A DNA stretch of 64,000 nucleotides, taken from assembly GCF_021502725.1 (NCBI RefSeq), contig NZ_JAKFFS010000001.1, positions 558,001-622,000 on the forward strand. Reading direction: 5' to 3'. The translations under genes and the position numbers were made by a program. Origin of the DNA: Dyadobacter sp. CY345. GTDB lineage: Bacteria; Bacteroidota; Bacteroidia; Cytophagales; Spirosomataceae. The first letter of the stretch is position 1; each line of letters starts with the position of its first letter. The notes under the pieces were generated by a model that saw only the letters and a list, made by a program, of their open reading frames with translations, did not search any database and was not told the origin of the DNA. Shown piece by piece: positions 10,001-18,224 of the stretch.

Positions 10001-10186
10001 AGAAACGATCCATATAAAACCCTCGGAATCTGCACTTATGTTTTTTACAGTGTTTTGCGGCAAGCCATTTTCTTCGGTATAATGCGAAATAGAAAAGTTT
10101 GCATCATTTTCAGGCCGCTGACCCAGAGCCAGGCTGGCACATACCAAAAGAAAGTAAGCAACACCAAACGGGATTAAATTTTTCAC
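7016..10186 (-). CDS. Large two-component sensor histidine kinase with periplasmic propeller and Y_Y_Y domain
   Basis: About 1056 residues from the GTG at 10186, chosen because it gives a clean signal peptide ending ALGQ; the frame can be extended to a TTG at 10291. After the signal come repeated propeller (Reg_prop-type) strands such as GFIWIVSETGLVRFDG and GTIWIGTRESGLFRI, then a Y_Y_Y-like domain, one membrane helix (about 768-789), a HisKA domain with His at about 842 (SHDIKTPL), and an ATPase domain with N-box HNLVDNANK, SDSGPGMPD and GGLGLTIV. Unlike classical hybrid regulators of this phylum it has no receiver or AraC domain after the kinase, so it must pass phosphate to a separate regulator, probably one of the NarL-type neighbours. 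Confidence 0.9.
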   Translation of the reverse strand: MKNLIPFGVAYFLLVCASLALGQRPENDANFSISHYTEENGLPQNTVKNISADSEGFIWIVSETGLVRFDGRNFYLFTKSNLPISNNRFSMLQPDISETRGVKRFYAVAENYEFIRIESGKAQVDSEYYNNSILRIPFMRNPRKTSILANGAPNYMREWADPDNYIIPIGSGKGNFFICHHQKIEYYSNWKKNFELPFVNLRYWDCFTIGKNLYHFTGERSLTKITGTGLIKFALTGDILKDKTYSDQKHQPEIYWNNISDQVFVYFNKNLYKIKESPENKLSTVLVLENFDFGERNISSIHFDSQNQRFFLGSVTKGLFILKRKDFITLRTTGSNLDNVFYGQTAYDSNSVLTPRGFLLSRSRHGTATINKEISVISSEKNAADSYGILTDKQGNVWRKSGGIIYCYRIKENKLVRSWNVGTEINHIYEGNDGTIWIGTRESGLFRINLSDPRPEPQLFVKGDLTRISFLLEKNSQTLVVGTDHGVFLLDILSKKTDVIRGTGKLYVRSLYIDASPGKKNQKNIWISTYEDGIFLYGENGLTKFPLDKNKYLSGAHCIFADKNNFFWITTNKGLFKVARTDLLNYAMKSKMGQAADVFYLRYTKEQGFYTNEFNGGCQPCAIRLANKYVSLPSLDGLVWYIPEETRQELPTNKILLDRYELRGTRTFISNDTLNFPVDPQQIKIQLAMAYFGDLSNLDISYAILKNTNRSPIEADWLNLDGSETTISLGSLGTGNYSLYIKKINGFGAENYSIKKITIIVPPSWYETIWFKLVCLLLVILGIYIFLKIRLRIIKKENQLLELKIARRTRKLEHTLGALEKSEQELQRQMHIQTRLIASMSHDIKTPLKFVSKSAGRIDLMVKNERFESVSELGKTIEFTADHMHHLLENLIGYVKTQVYGSNILLEETNLKHSLSENLEIFKGVLNEHSNKFINEVDGSITVNTSPQLLGIIVHNLVDNANKFCQGGFIKMHTEKRQDYTHLIISDSGPGMPDEILQWLNNESKSDSYEKSKVLSKSYGGLGLTIVKEICMMLGIRILVENENGTLIHLIFPEEK

Positions 10187-10480
10187 GACGTAGGGCTTAG
10201 AATTTTTAACAGTCAAGTATTCTATACCTAGACGCCAGAATGTTAAATAGGTAACAGGATAGATTAAAAAAATTCTATGTTTATTAAACAAATTCTATTT
10301 TAAAAGTAGTAAAAATTTTATCGACAATATTTAATTAATATGATACTCTGACTTTGAATTTTGATATGAGCCCAACACAGCCTGAATTAAGCTGAGCAGC
10401 TGGTGAAATTCATTTCAATGTCATAGTAAATCGTCGTACGTTTGTTAGAAACGAATTGTAGAAATTAGAGACAAATATCT

Positions 10481-11011
10481 ATGCGCAAACTTCTTATTGA
10501 GGAAATGAACCGGTTGTCGGTAGACGAGTTCAAGGAGTCAGATAAATTTCCATTTGTTATCGTGTTGGATAACATCAGAAGTCTTAATAATGTCGGGTCT
10601 TTTTTTAGAACCGCAGATGCATTTCGCGCCAGAAAATTGATCCTATGCGGATATACGCAAAATCCACCACACCGGGAAATCACCAAAAGTGCATTGGGTG
10701 CAGAAAATTCAGTAATCTGGGAGAAGGAGGAAAGTACTTTGTTAGCTGTAAAAAAACTCAGAAACGAAGGATATAGAATTTTGTCTGTTGAACAAGCAGA
10801 AGGAAGTACATTGCTGCAGAATTTTGAACCAGAGCAAAATGTTCCTTACGCTTTTATATTTGGGAACGAAGTTGAAGGGGTGGCTGACGAAGTAATTGAA
10901 GTATCAGACGGGTGCGTTGAGATTCCACAATTTGGCACAAAACATTCTTTTAATGTGTCAGTTTCGGCTGGAATTGTTTTGTGGACCTTTGTAAGTAAAA
11001 ATTTAACATAA
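10481..11011 (+). CDS. TrmH/SpoU-family RNA 2'-O-methyltransferase
   Basis: 176 residues with the SPOUT trefoil-knot motifs in order: DNIRSLNNVGSFFRTADAF (motif 1, about residue 24), FIFGNEVEGV (motif 2, about residue 126) and IPQFGTKHSFNVSVSAGIV (motif 3, about residue 148). These enzymes methylate ribose in tRNA or rRNA using SAM. The protein is the minimal catalytic unit without an N-terminal RNA-binding extension. It is divergent from the propeller kinase. The exact RNA target cannot be told. Confidence 0.88.
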   Translation: MRKLLIEEMNRLSVDEFKESDKFPFVIVLDNIRSLNNVGSFFRTADAFRARKLILCGYTQNPPHREITKSALGAENSVIWEKEESTLLAVKKLRNEGYRILSVEQAEGSTLLQNFEPEQNVPYAFIFGNEVEGVADEVIEVSDGCVEIPQFGTKHSFNVSVSAGIVLWTFVSKNLT

Positions 11012-11161
11012 ATATAACACCATTTATTTGTTCGTGTCGAATTAATAGACGGTATTTGCAGGTTAAACGATAAGAGCGTATTTTGCTTAATAAAGGTCTG
11101 ACATCAAGAAAATTAGCGGCTTAGTTCTTCTTATCTTAATTATTTAAATAATTTTCATTAT

Positions 11162-11584
11162 ATGAAATCCGCAACAAAAAAACTTAGTTCCGAAATCGCA
11201 GAAACATTGGTTGTTAAGCTAGACTCCGTATCGGCCGATTCAAAAAAAATAAAGAAATCGATTGAAAAAGCTGCTGCTAAATTGGCAAAAAAAGTTTCTA
11301 AATTCGTAAAAGACGAAGAAAAGAGAAAAATAAAGGAAGCTAAGAGCGCAGAGAAAAAGGCAAAATCTCCTAAGAAGGAGTCGAAAAAAGAGAAAAAGCA
11401 GGCTGACAAAAGCGCGAAACTTGCTAATCTTGTAGCTTCGGCCGCTTCTAAGCCTGCTGCGACTCCTCCTGTGAAATCAGCTGCTCCAAAGACTGCGCCT
11501 GCGGCAAAAACGCCAGCGAAACCAGCCGTTGCTGCACCGAAAGCAGCCGTTGAAGGTGTTGCTGGAACAGAGGAAAGCAAATAA
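11162..11584 (+). CDS. Lysine/alanine/proline-rich histone-H1-like protein
   Basis: 140 residues of strongly biased composition. Residues 1-90 are dominated by Lys, Ala, Ser and Glu in a probably helical, highly basic stretch (runs such as AAAKLAKKVSKF and KKESKKEKKQ). Residues 95-135 are Ala/Pro/Lys with PAATPP- and AAPKTAPA-like repeats, resembling eukaryotic H1 tails and bacterial Hc-type nucleoid proteins. It is expected to bind DNA non-specifically; this is inferred from composition only. It stands alone with its own terminator. The long antisense frame over the gene is a compositional shadow. Confidence 0.7.
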   Translation: MKSATKKLSSEIAETLVVKLDSVSADSKKIKKSIEKAAAKLAKKVSKFVKDEEKRKIKEAKSAEKKAKSPKKESKKEKKQADKSAKLANLVASAASKPAATPPVKSAAPKTAPAAKTPAKPAVAAPKAAVEGVAGTEESK

Positions 11585-11616
11585 TAAATATTCAGGACAC
11601 CAATTGTCAGGAAATT

Positions 11617-11646
11617 AATTCAACTCTTATCGGGGTTGAATTTTTT
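11617..11646 (+). terminator. Terminator after the H1-like gene
   Basis: Ten-pair stem containing one T-G pair (11617-11626 with 11633-11642) and a 6-base loop, continuing into a run of T to 11646. Confidence 0.85.
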
Positions 11647-11737
11647 GTTTTTATCCCTAATAAAAAACCAAAATATCTGGTTACCCACATCAGCTTTTTC
11701 CGTATCACCTTTTTAATTACTGAAAAATGATACGGTG

Positions 11738-13426
11738 ATGAGCTCATTCAGGTTGTTATTTTTGGTTACTCTTGCGATGCTTCAAACAATATGTCATGGA
11801 AAGAATTATAATGACATCGTTATTAGCGAAATCATGTCTGATCCGAGTCCGGTGGTTGGGTTGCCAGAGATTGAATATATAGAGCTTTACAACCGCTCTG
11901 AAAAACCGGTAAACCTTAAAAACTGGACTTTAATTGTTGGCAACAGATCTGCAACATTTCCTGATTCCGTTATCCTGCCAGGTATATTTTACATCGTTTG
12001 CGGCCAGGCAGGTTATAAAAGTATAAAAAATTACGACCATGTAATTCCGGTAAGTTCTCTTGCGCTGCCAAATGAAACTGCGACGCTATCTCTATTTAAC
12101 CGGAGCAAAACTTTAATTTTTTCTATCACTTATAACCTGAAATGGTGGGACGCGGATAAGAGAAATGGAGGTTATGCCATCGAAATGATTGATCTTCAAA
12201 ATCCTTGTGGAGAAGATGATAATTGGAAAACTTCAATAGATATAAGTGGCGGTACCCCAGGGAAACTAAACAGTGTGAGAGGTAATACCTATGATAACTC
12301 TCCTCCCGAAATTGAAAGAATCGATATCATTTCACCAAAAGAGTTGAAGATGGTTTTTAGTGAACAATTAGACAGTATGAATGCTGTTTCCGGTGCGCGG
12401 ATTGAGGTGGACGGGAGAAGCATTTTGTCTAGAAAACTGGAATTGCCAACATTTAAAAATCTCGTTCTAACACTGGATTCTCCACTTATCGCCGGCATTA
12501 TCTATTCTGTGTCGATCAGTAATCTGGCGGATTGTTCCGGGAATATTTTAAGAAAAACCGACTTCACCATTGGCCTTCCCAGTAAGGCAGATTCTGGTGA
12601 CGTGGTATTAAATGAAATTCTGTTTAATCCACCAGAGAATGGCGTTGATTTTGTTGAAATTTATAATACTTCGAACAAATTTATCAGTTTGAAAAACTGG
12701 TCGATTGGAAATACAAAAGGTGGGCAGCCTGATGTTTTCAGGACTATCACCACCGAAAATTTTATTCTGGCACCTCTTACTTATCTTGCAATAAATACAG
12801 ATACGCCACAGACGAAAAATACATATACGTCTGATAAATCCAGAAATTTCTTTGAAATTGATGCATTACCCTCTTTTTCAAATACCTCCGGTGGAGTGAT
12901 CCTGCGTGATAGTTCAAATGCAATTTTTGATCGTTTTGATTATTCAGAAACGATGCACGATCCGCTCATCAGTGACCCAAAAGGGGTGTCATTGGAAAAA
13001 AAAGATATGCTCTTTTCTTCCCAACTGCCGGATAATTGGCATTCGGCAGCTTCGACGTCGGGAAACGCAACACCAGGTTATGCTAATTCGCAAATGAAAC
13101 CGGAAACTAATGAAAGTATATTTCTTGTGGAGCCGGAAGCATTTATCCCCGGAAATAATGGTGTTAATGATTTTGCCAAAATAGTTTACAAACTGACCAC
13201 CACGGGCGAAACAGCTACCATAAGGATTTATGATACCGCTGGTCGTTTGATTAAAAATCTTGTGAGAAATCAGCTCATCGGTACTTCTGGTGAAATCCGT
13301 TGGGGTGGCACTAATGAAAATGGTAACCTTGTAGATACCGGATATTACCTGATTCTAGTCGATTCTTTTAACGGCAACGGACAAACCAGTCAGTTTAAAC
13401 TAAAAGTTGTCGTTTTGAAAAAGTAA
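11738..13426 (+). CDS. Secreted lamin-tail-domain protein with C-terminal FlgD/Ig-like domain
   Basis: 562 residues starting at ATG 11738 (a GTG lies immediately before). A signal peptide covers about the first 22 residues. Two lamin-tail-type domains follow: IVISEIMSDP...EYIELYNRS (about residues 27-50) and VVLNEILFNPP...DFVEIYNTS (about 290-310). Between them lies a region resembling a Big_5-type Ig domain. The C-terminus (about 465-562) has the FlgD-like pattern IRIYDTAGRLIKNL and DTGYYLILVDSFN. Such proteins are secreted or attached to the cell surface in Bacteroidota. No catalytic residues were recognised; the role is unknown. Confidence 0.8.
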   Translation: MSSFRLLFLVTLAMLQTICHGKNYNDIVISEIMSDPSPVVGLPEIEYIELYNRSEKPVNLKNWTLIVGNRSATFPDSVILPGIFYIVCGQAGYKSIKNYDHVIPVSSLALPNETATLSLFNRSKTLIFSITYNLKWWDADKRNGGYAIEMIDLQNPCGEDDNWKTSIDISGGTPGKLNSVRGNTYDNSPPEIERIDIISPKELKMVFSEQLDSMNAVSGARIEVDGRSILSRKLELPTFKNLVLTLDSPLIAGIIYSVSISNLADCSGNILRKTDFTIGLPSKADSGDVVLNEILFNPPENGVDFVEIYNTSNKFISLKNWSIGNTKGGQPDVFRTITTENFILAPLTYLAINTDTPQTKNTYTSDKSRNFFEIDALPSFSNTSGGVILRDSSNAIFDRFDYSETMHDPLISDPKGVSLEKKDMLFSSQLPDNWHSAASTSGNATPGYANSQMKPETNESIFLVEPEAFIPGNNGVNDFAKIVYKLTTTGETATIRIYDTAGRLIKNLVRNQLIGTSGEIRWGGTNENGNLVDTGYYLILVDSFNGNGQTSQFKLKVVVLKK

Positions 13427-13430
13427 AATT

Positions 13431-14210
13431 TTAAGATTGGGTAGACATACCAATTGTAGCCAACAGGCGTCCTGTTAAACCTTTTTCCTTTCTGTAAGAA
13501 AAATAATCTTCATTGTTCAATACGGTGGAATAAGGTGAAATCTCTATATTTTCTGATTTCAAGCCAGCTTCAATAAGCTGATCACGATTTGCAGATTTTA
13601 AATCGACGAAGAATTTATTTTTCTGGTCATCCCAGCGTTTATAGACTGACTGAAAATTACCTGCGACGTCTTCATCAACCTCAAAGGAACATTCATCAAT
13701 ACAGGTGCCTACAAAAGCCAGACAATCAAATGGATTTGTACCGTACTCCTGTTTAAATAATTCAAGCGTTTTCAAAACAATTTGCAAAACAGTACCTTTC
13801 CAGCCGGCATGTATGGCTGCAACAGCCTTTTTTACAGGATCATAGACTAAAATGGGTGTGCAATCTGCAATGGTAACCGACAGCTGAACATCCGGAATAT
13901 TTGTAATTAAAGCGTCATAACCTTCGAATCGTCCAGGTTCGGTGACGACGAGAATTTCAGCTCCATGCACCTGATGAGACTTGGCGACCTGACGAAGTTC
14001 TATCCCGAGAGCCTCAAAAAAGCGCTTATTATTTTCCGCAATATTCTCAGGATTATCGGCAGTCGAGCCGCCAAGATTTAACGAATTATATGGCGAAAGG
14101 CTGACGCCGCCATGACGAGTACTTTCTCCAAAAACAAGATTGGGTATACCAGCAAAAATATTGGGAACACGATACAACGGCTTTTTATCTGAATTTGGCT
14201 GGTCCTTCAC
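13431..14210 (-). CDS. pgeF: Peptidoglycan editing factor PgeF (YfiH, laccase-like domain)
   Basis: 259 residues matching the YfiH/PgeF family, cytoplasmic enzymes that remove wrongly incorporated L-Ser from peptidoglycan precursors and were earlier described as polyphenol oxidases. Metal/catalytic signatures are visible: SHQVHGAEI (His, about residue 79), ADCTPILVYD (Cys, about residue 118) and AAIHAGWKGT (His, about residue 135). Length is normal for the family. Convergent with the lamin-tail gene, 4 bases apart. Confidence 0.88.
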   Translation of the reverse strand: MKDQPNSDKKPLYRVPNIFAGIPNLVFGESTRHGGVSLSPYNSLNLGGSTADNPENIAENNKRFFEALGIELRQVAKSHQVHGAEILVVTEPGRFEGYDALITNIPDVQLSVTIADCTPILVYDPVKKAVAAIHAGWKGTVLQIVLKTLELFKQEYGTNPFDCLAFVGTCIDECSFEVDEDVAGNFQSVYKRWDDQKNKFFVDLKSANRDQLIEAGLKSENIEISPYSTVLNNEDYFSYRKEKGLTGRLLATIGMSTQS

Positions 14211-14254
14211 GCTAGAATTTTTAAAAATTACGCTTACTTGTTGAGCTCAAAAAT

Positions 14255-14295
14255 AAAACAACTCCACCATGAATGAACACAGTGGAGTTGTTTTT
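14255..14295 (-). terminator. Terminator after the DinB-like gene
   Basis: Perfect 13-base-pair stem (14255-14267 with 14282-14294) with a 14-base loop. Read on the minus strand it ends in a T-rich tract, so it stops transcripts of the DinB-like gene before pgeF. Confidence 0.85.
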
Positions 14296-14311
14296 ATTGT
14301 TCTTGAAATTT

Positions 14312-14827
14312 TTAGAACAACATTTCCTGCGGCGGTTTTACGCCTTTCATACGGATATAAACCGTTGTCTGACCGCGGTGATGTGTCTGATGTTCAAAAG
14401 CTTTTTCGAACGCAGTACCTGTCTTGGCAGCCTGGCCAAATACTTTGATATCCTTTCCAAGATCTGCGTCCTTGGTGGCTTTTAATGAGCTGATGACAAA
14501 ATCATAACTCTCCAAAGTTGCTTTCTCAATAGCTGCTTTGGATTGGTCAGCCATTTTCTCAACAGAGCCGGTAAATGGACTTGCTTTGCCCGTTGCAGCT
14601 GCTGCAAAAGCAAAGTTTGCGTCGGCAATATGACCCATTTGCTGAGCGAAAGAGCGAATTTCAGGGTTAGGCTTGTAAGCATACCCATCCTCTGGCATCG
14701 CATCAAGATAAGCCTTGGTATAGAGTTTTGCTCTTTCCCAGTCAGTAATCATTTTTTCAGTTGTAACCTGAGCGAACAACGCCTGTGTTGTCAGCAACAT
14801 CAGGGCGGAAAGTAGTAATTTTTTCAT
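14312..14827 (-). CDS. Exported DinB/YfiT-like putative metal-binding protein
   Basis: 171 residues with a signal peptide (cleavage near LFAQ, residue 20) and a four-helix DinB-like pattern. The candidate metal-binding histidines lie in MGHIADANF (about residue 66) and HQTHHRGQ (about residue 146), the usual DinB spacing. Most DinB-like enzymes are cytoplasmic thiol transferases or hydrolases, so the signal peptide is a departure, although exported members are common in Bacteroidota. Substrate unknown. Confidence 0.8.
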   Translation of the reverse strand: MKKLLLSALMLLTTQALFAQVTTEKMITDWERAKLYTKAYLDAMPEDGYAYKPNPEIRSFAQQMGHIADANFAFAAAATGKASPFTGSVEKMADQSKAAIEKATLESYDFVISSLKATKDADLGKDIKVFGQAAKTGTAFEKAFEHQTHHRGQTTVYIRMKGVKPPQEMLF

Positions 14828-15000
14828 CTTGGGCTGGTTTTAAATTAGTTATCAGATTGGAAATTACGGTATACTTAACTTGATTTCAAAATTATAACTG
14901 CCAATTTATCCAACGGAACAAAAATGTTGCAGCAGTCAGGCGTATATTGGTCTGATTATTTTGAGAAGTTTTTATTTTAAGAACAAACAGAATAGTATAA

Positions 15001-16233
15001 ATGAAGGAATCAGCCGAAGAGCGAGCAAAAAAATATTTAACCCTCGGGCACAGCGAAGCAGAAAATCATGCCAAAACGCAGCTTGAACTTTACGAAAAAC
15101 ATGTTCAGGATAAGTCGTCAGTCACGCGTGTCATTTCTGAATTTTTCAAAAGAAACCTTATCGGTTTTGCCTGGCATTATCTCAAAAGCCGCTTCGGCAA
15201 AAGACATCCTTATCAGGCTTATCCAAGAAATGGCGACAGCGGTGTTTATCCTTTGCAATCTTCCGTTCCAAGCAGAGAAGAGATTACAATTGCTTTGCTT
15301 TCAGACTGGGCCAGCGATACCGAAGAATCTGACCGAGTTGCGCATTTGACTGCCCGATATGCGCCTGATTACACAATCCACATGGGTGATATCTATTTTG
15401 TAGGTACCCCGAAAGAAATTGAAGAAAACTTCACAGCGCCTTATTCATCCTGGTATTATGGCGCGTCAGGTAGTCTCGCTTTGTCCGGGAATCATGAAAT
15501 GTACTCAAATGGCAATGCTTATTTCCAACATTTGTTGCCGGCAATGTATGCCCAGGTAGGAGAAACCAGAAAAACGCAACAGGCTGGATTTTTCTGTCTT
15601 GAAAATGAACATTGGAGAATAATTGGCATTGATACCGGCTACACTTCCGTGAGCCGTCCGTTTTTAGAAATTATTTCACCACCAGATTGTCATCTACGAA
15701 AAGAGCAGGTTGACTGGTTACGGGACGTGGTCAAGCTTGGAGACCCTGCCGACAAAAGAGGGTTGGTTTTCGTCAGTCATCATCCTTATATTTCGGCTTT
15801 TCGCGAAGAATATAGCAAGCCTGGTGAACAGATTCGTGAAATTTTGGGTGAGTCTGATCGGCCGGTTATTTGGTTTTGGGGACATGATCACCGTCTGGTA
15901 GTTTATAATAAGGCAGTAAACGGAAAAGGACCCGAAGTTTATGGACGTTGCCTTGGACATGGCGGTCTGCCGGTAGAATTAAAAATGCCGGACAGCGTTC
16001 AGGATCTTGAAAAAATTCATCTGTATGACAGAAGAGTCAGAACGGAATTGGCTGGTCATCAATTGGGTTATAACGGATTTGTGATGTTGAAACTCAATGA
16101 AGATAGACTTGTTGCTGAATATCGGGACCTGGAAGATACCTGTGTCTTGCAGGAGGCGTGGAGCGTAAATAAACAAAATGGCCAACTCGACTGGAACATC
16201 GTGAATGTCCTGCCCGAATTGGCCGTTCGTTGA
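15001..16233 (+). CDS. Calcineurin-like metallophosphoesterase
   Basis: 410 residues with the dinuclear metal-site motifs of calcineurin-like phosphoesterases: LLSDWA (modified DxH, about residue 99), HMGDIYF (GD, about 127), GNHEMY (about 161), VSHHPYIS (about 257) and GHDHRLV (about 297). The N-terminal 80 residues are a charged extension without a signal peptide, so the enzyme is probably cytoplasmic. The first motif reads DWA rather than D-x-H, a change that could alter one metal ligand. Substrate not predictable. Confidence 0.82.
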   Translation: MKESAEERAKKYLTLGHSEAENHAKTQLELYEKHVQDKSSVTRVISEFFKRNLIGFAWHYLKSRFGKRHPYQAYPRNGDSGVYPLQSSVPSREEITIALLSDWASDTEESDRVAHLTARYAPDYTIHMGDIYFVGTPKEIEENFTAPYSSWYYGASGSLALSGNHEMYSNGNAYFQHLLPAMYAQVGETRKTQQAGFFCLENEHWRIIGIDTGYTSVSRPFLEIISPPDCHLRKEQVDWLRDVVKLGDPADKRGLVFVSHHPYISAFREEYSKPGEQIREILGESDRPVIWFWGHDHRLVVYNKAVNGKGPEVYGRCLGHGGLPVELKMPDSVQDLEKIHLYDRRVRTELAGHQLGYNGFVMLKLNEDRLVAEYRDLEDTCVLQEAWSVNKQNGQLDWNIVNVLPELAVR

Positions 16234-16276
16234 TGCTATATTTTTATTCTCAGTTAGCTGAAAATGCTGGCAAAAA

Positions 16277-16465
16277 TCAATGTCCGTCTGCTGAATGATC
16301 CGTGTAAAATGCAGCAAAAGTTATTATCAGACCAATAAGTCCAAGAATAAATACGAAAAGATCTCCAAATACCGCAAGGATGATTACCAAAAATATAAAT
16401 ATGGCGATAGAAACTGCAAGAGAAGCTCCTTCTGGTTTGCTATGTACGTGTACGTCGTCAGTCAT
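16277..16465 (-). CDS. Small two-helix membrane protein
   Basis: 62 residues: a short hydrophilic, His-containing N-terminus (MTDDVHVHSKPEGA), two closely spaced hydrophobic helices (about residues 15-34 and 36-55) and an acidic/His tail (YTDHSADGH). The clear N-in/hairpin layout and compact length argue for a real gene rather than a chance frame. Function unknown; the His-rich ends are the only notable feature. Confidence 0.6.
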   Translation of the reverse strand: MTDDVHVHSKPEGASLAVSIAIFIFLVIILAVFGDLFVFILGLIGLIITFAAFYTDHSADGH

Positions 16466-16649
16466 GGTTTAATGGAAATTTGAAAAGTATTATTTTACTG
16501 ATGCGAAAATAATAAAAAATAACGAATGGTAGTACGGATTGCCCCAAGAAGCATCGGATTTTTCAAATCATTTAATTACTGATTGCTTTTTGAAAAGAGT
16601 ATATTGAACATTGTAATGAATAATTTATAGTGTGTAAGACATAATATGA

Positions 16650-16657
16650 TACATTTG
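16650..16657 (+). promoter_or_regulatory. Candidate -7 promoter element (TACATTTG) for gluconokinase
   Basis: Exact TAnnTTTG match 35 bases before the ATG at 16692. No obvious TTTG lies at the -33 position. Confidence 0.4.
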
Positions 16658-16691
16658 TCAGTTAATAAAGTTCAATTCATGCCCCTTCGAA

Positions 16692-18155
16692 ATGTCTTTT
16701 ATAATCGGATGTGATATAGGTACTACCAATGTTAAAATCACTGCTTTTGACCCGGATTCCGCAAGTATCCTTACTTCGCACAGTGAAGGTTATCAGATGA
16801 TTCATCCTGAGCCGGACTGGAGTGAGCAGGATCCGGACGAGATTTACGAAGCAGTTTGTAATGCGATCCGCGAAGTCAGCAAGTCTTGCGAATTGCATGG
16901 ACAGCCCCTGGGAATCTGTTTCAGTTCAGCGATGCATAGTATTTTATGTATTGACAAAAACGGAAAAAACCTGTCTAATCTGATCATTTGGGCCGATAAC
17001 AGAAGTGCTGACATTGCTGAGAAATTGAAAGCATCTGCCGCCGGAAAAAAGATGTATCAGCATAATGGAACGCCGATTCATGCGATGACGCCATCCTGCA
17101 AATTGATCTGGCTAAAAGAAAATCAGAAAGATATTTTTGATAAAACAGACAAGTTTGTCGGTATCAAGGAATATATTATTTTCAAATTAACGGGTCGGTT
17201 TGTTATTGATTATTCCATTGCGTCTGCTACCGGACTGTTCAATATCACAGAGAAAAAGTGGGACGAGTGGACTTTGAAGAAAATTGGAATTGATGAGAAT
17301 AAACTGTCAAAAGCAGTTTCCCCGTATCATATTGAAAAACTACCCGGAAAAAACGACTTTAAACTACCAGCTGGAACTCCTCTGATTATGGGCGCCAGTG
17401 ACGGCTGTCTGGCGAATTTAGGGAGCGGTGCTATTTCAAAAGGCACAATGGCAATAACCATTGGAACCAGCGGCGCAGCAAGAACCTGCTCTGACGGGCC
17501 TATTTTAGATGAAAAGATGCGCACATTTTGCTACATTCTCGACGAGGATACTTATGTTGTAGGAGGGCCGTCCAACAGCGGAGCCGTGGTGTTCGAGTGG
17601 ATGAAAGATAATTTTTACCCGGAAAGTGACTACAATGAAATATTTGATGCTGCTTCAAAAATAGACCCCGGATCTGATGGACTTTTATTTTTCCCATATC
17701 TTTTGGGAGAACGTGCGCCGCTTTGGAGTTCTGCGGTTCGGGGCGGATTTCTAGGTTTGGATATTCAACATACCAAGTCACATTTTGCCAGAGCGGTTAT
17801 GGAAGGCATCCATCTCAATCTTTATAGTATCGGAAAAATACTGCTTGAAAAACAAAAGGTCAAAAGGATTTTTGCTAACGGAGGTTTTGCGCAAAGCCAG
17901 GTTTGGGTTCAGATGCTGGCAGATATTTTTGGGATAGAAGTGGCGCTAAACGATACGGTGGATACAGGAACGGTTGGTGCCGCTATGATGGGATTAAAGG
18001 CATTAGGTTTCGCGAAGGAATTATCTGACCTGGATTATTTCACCCCGGTAAGTACAGTTTTTAAACCTGATAAAGAAGTTCACAAACAATATATCGAAGT
18101 TTACAATAAGTTTTATACTTCGGTTGAGGGGATTATTATTCACGCAGAAAAATAG
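16692..18155 (+). CDS. gntK: Gluconokinase, FGGY carbohydrate kinase family
   Basis: 487 residues, normal for FGGY kinases. The N-terminal ATPase half has GCDIGTTNVKITAFD (phosphate 1 loop, residues 5-19), FSSAMHS, IWADNRS and NGTPIHAM, a combination characteristic of GntK-type gluconokinases. The C-terminal half has GTSGAARTCSDG and NGGFAQSQVWVQMLADIFG, the FGGY signature region. Phosphorylates gluconate to 6-phosphogluconate. A PQQ sugar dehydrogenase that could make aldonates lies about 4 kb away, but no gluconate transporter is adjacent. A related pentulose kinase activity cannot be excluded. Confidence 0.82.
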   Translation: MSFIIGCDIGTTNVKITAFDPDSASILTSHSEGYQMIHPEPDWSEQDPDEIYEAVCNAIREVSKSCELHGQPLGICFSSAMHSILCIDKNGKNLSNLIIWADNRSADIAEKLKASAAGKKMYQHNGTPIHAMTPSCKLIWLKENQKDIFDKTDKFVGIKEYIIFKLTGRFVIDYSIASATGLFNITEKKWDEWTLKKIGIDENKLSKAVSPYHIEKLPGKNDFKLPAGTPLIMGASDGCLANLGSGAISKGTMAITIGTSGAARTCSDGPILDEKMRTFCYILDEDTYVVGGPSNSGAVVFEWMKDNFYPESDYNEIFDAASKIDPGSDGLLFFPYLLGERAPLWSSAVRGGFLGLDIQHTKSHFARAVMEGIHLNLYSIGKILLEKQKVKRIFANGGFAQSQVWVQMLADIFGIEVALNDTVDTGTVGAAMMGLKALGFAKELSDLDYFTPVSTVFKPDKEVHKQYIEVYNKFYTSVEGIIIHAEK

Positions 18156-18177
18156 TGCGCGACCGTTGCGCACTATT
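18151..18177 (+). terminator. Hairpin overlapping the gluconokinase stop codon
   Basis: Perfect 10-base-pair stem (18151-18160 with 18168-18177), 7-base loop. The left arm includes the TAG stop codon. There is no good T tract, so termination would be weak or of another type. Confidence 0.5.
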
Positions 18178-18224
18178 CCTGCATAATGATAAAATCTCCC
18201 GATACTGTTACCTGAATAAGTACC

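Noticed and set aside
11158..11580. 140-codon minus-strand frame over the H1-like gene
   Set aside because: Phe/Ala/Ser-rich translation is the antisense of a Lys/Ala/Pro-rich gene; composition explains its openness.
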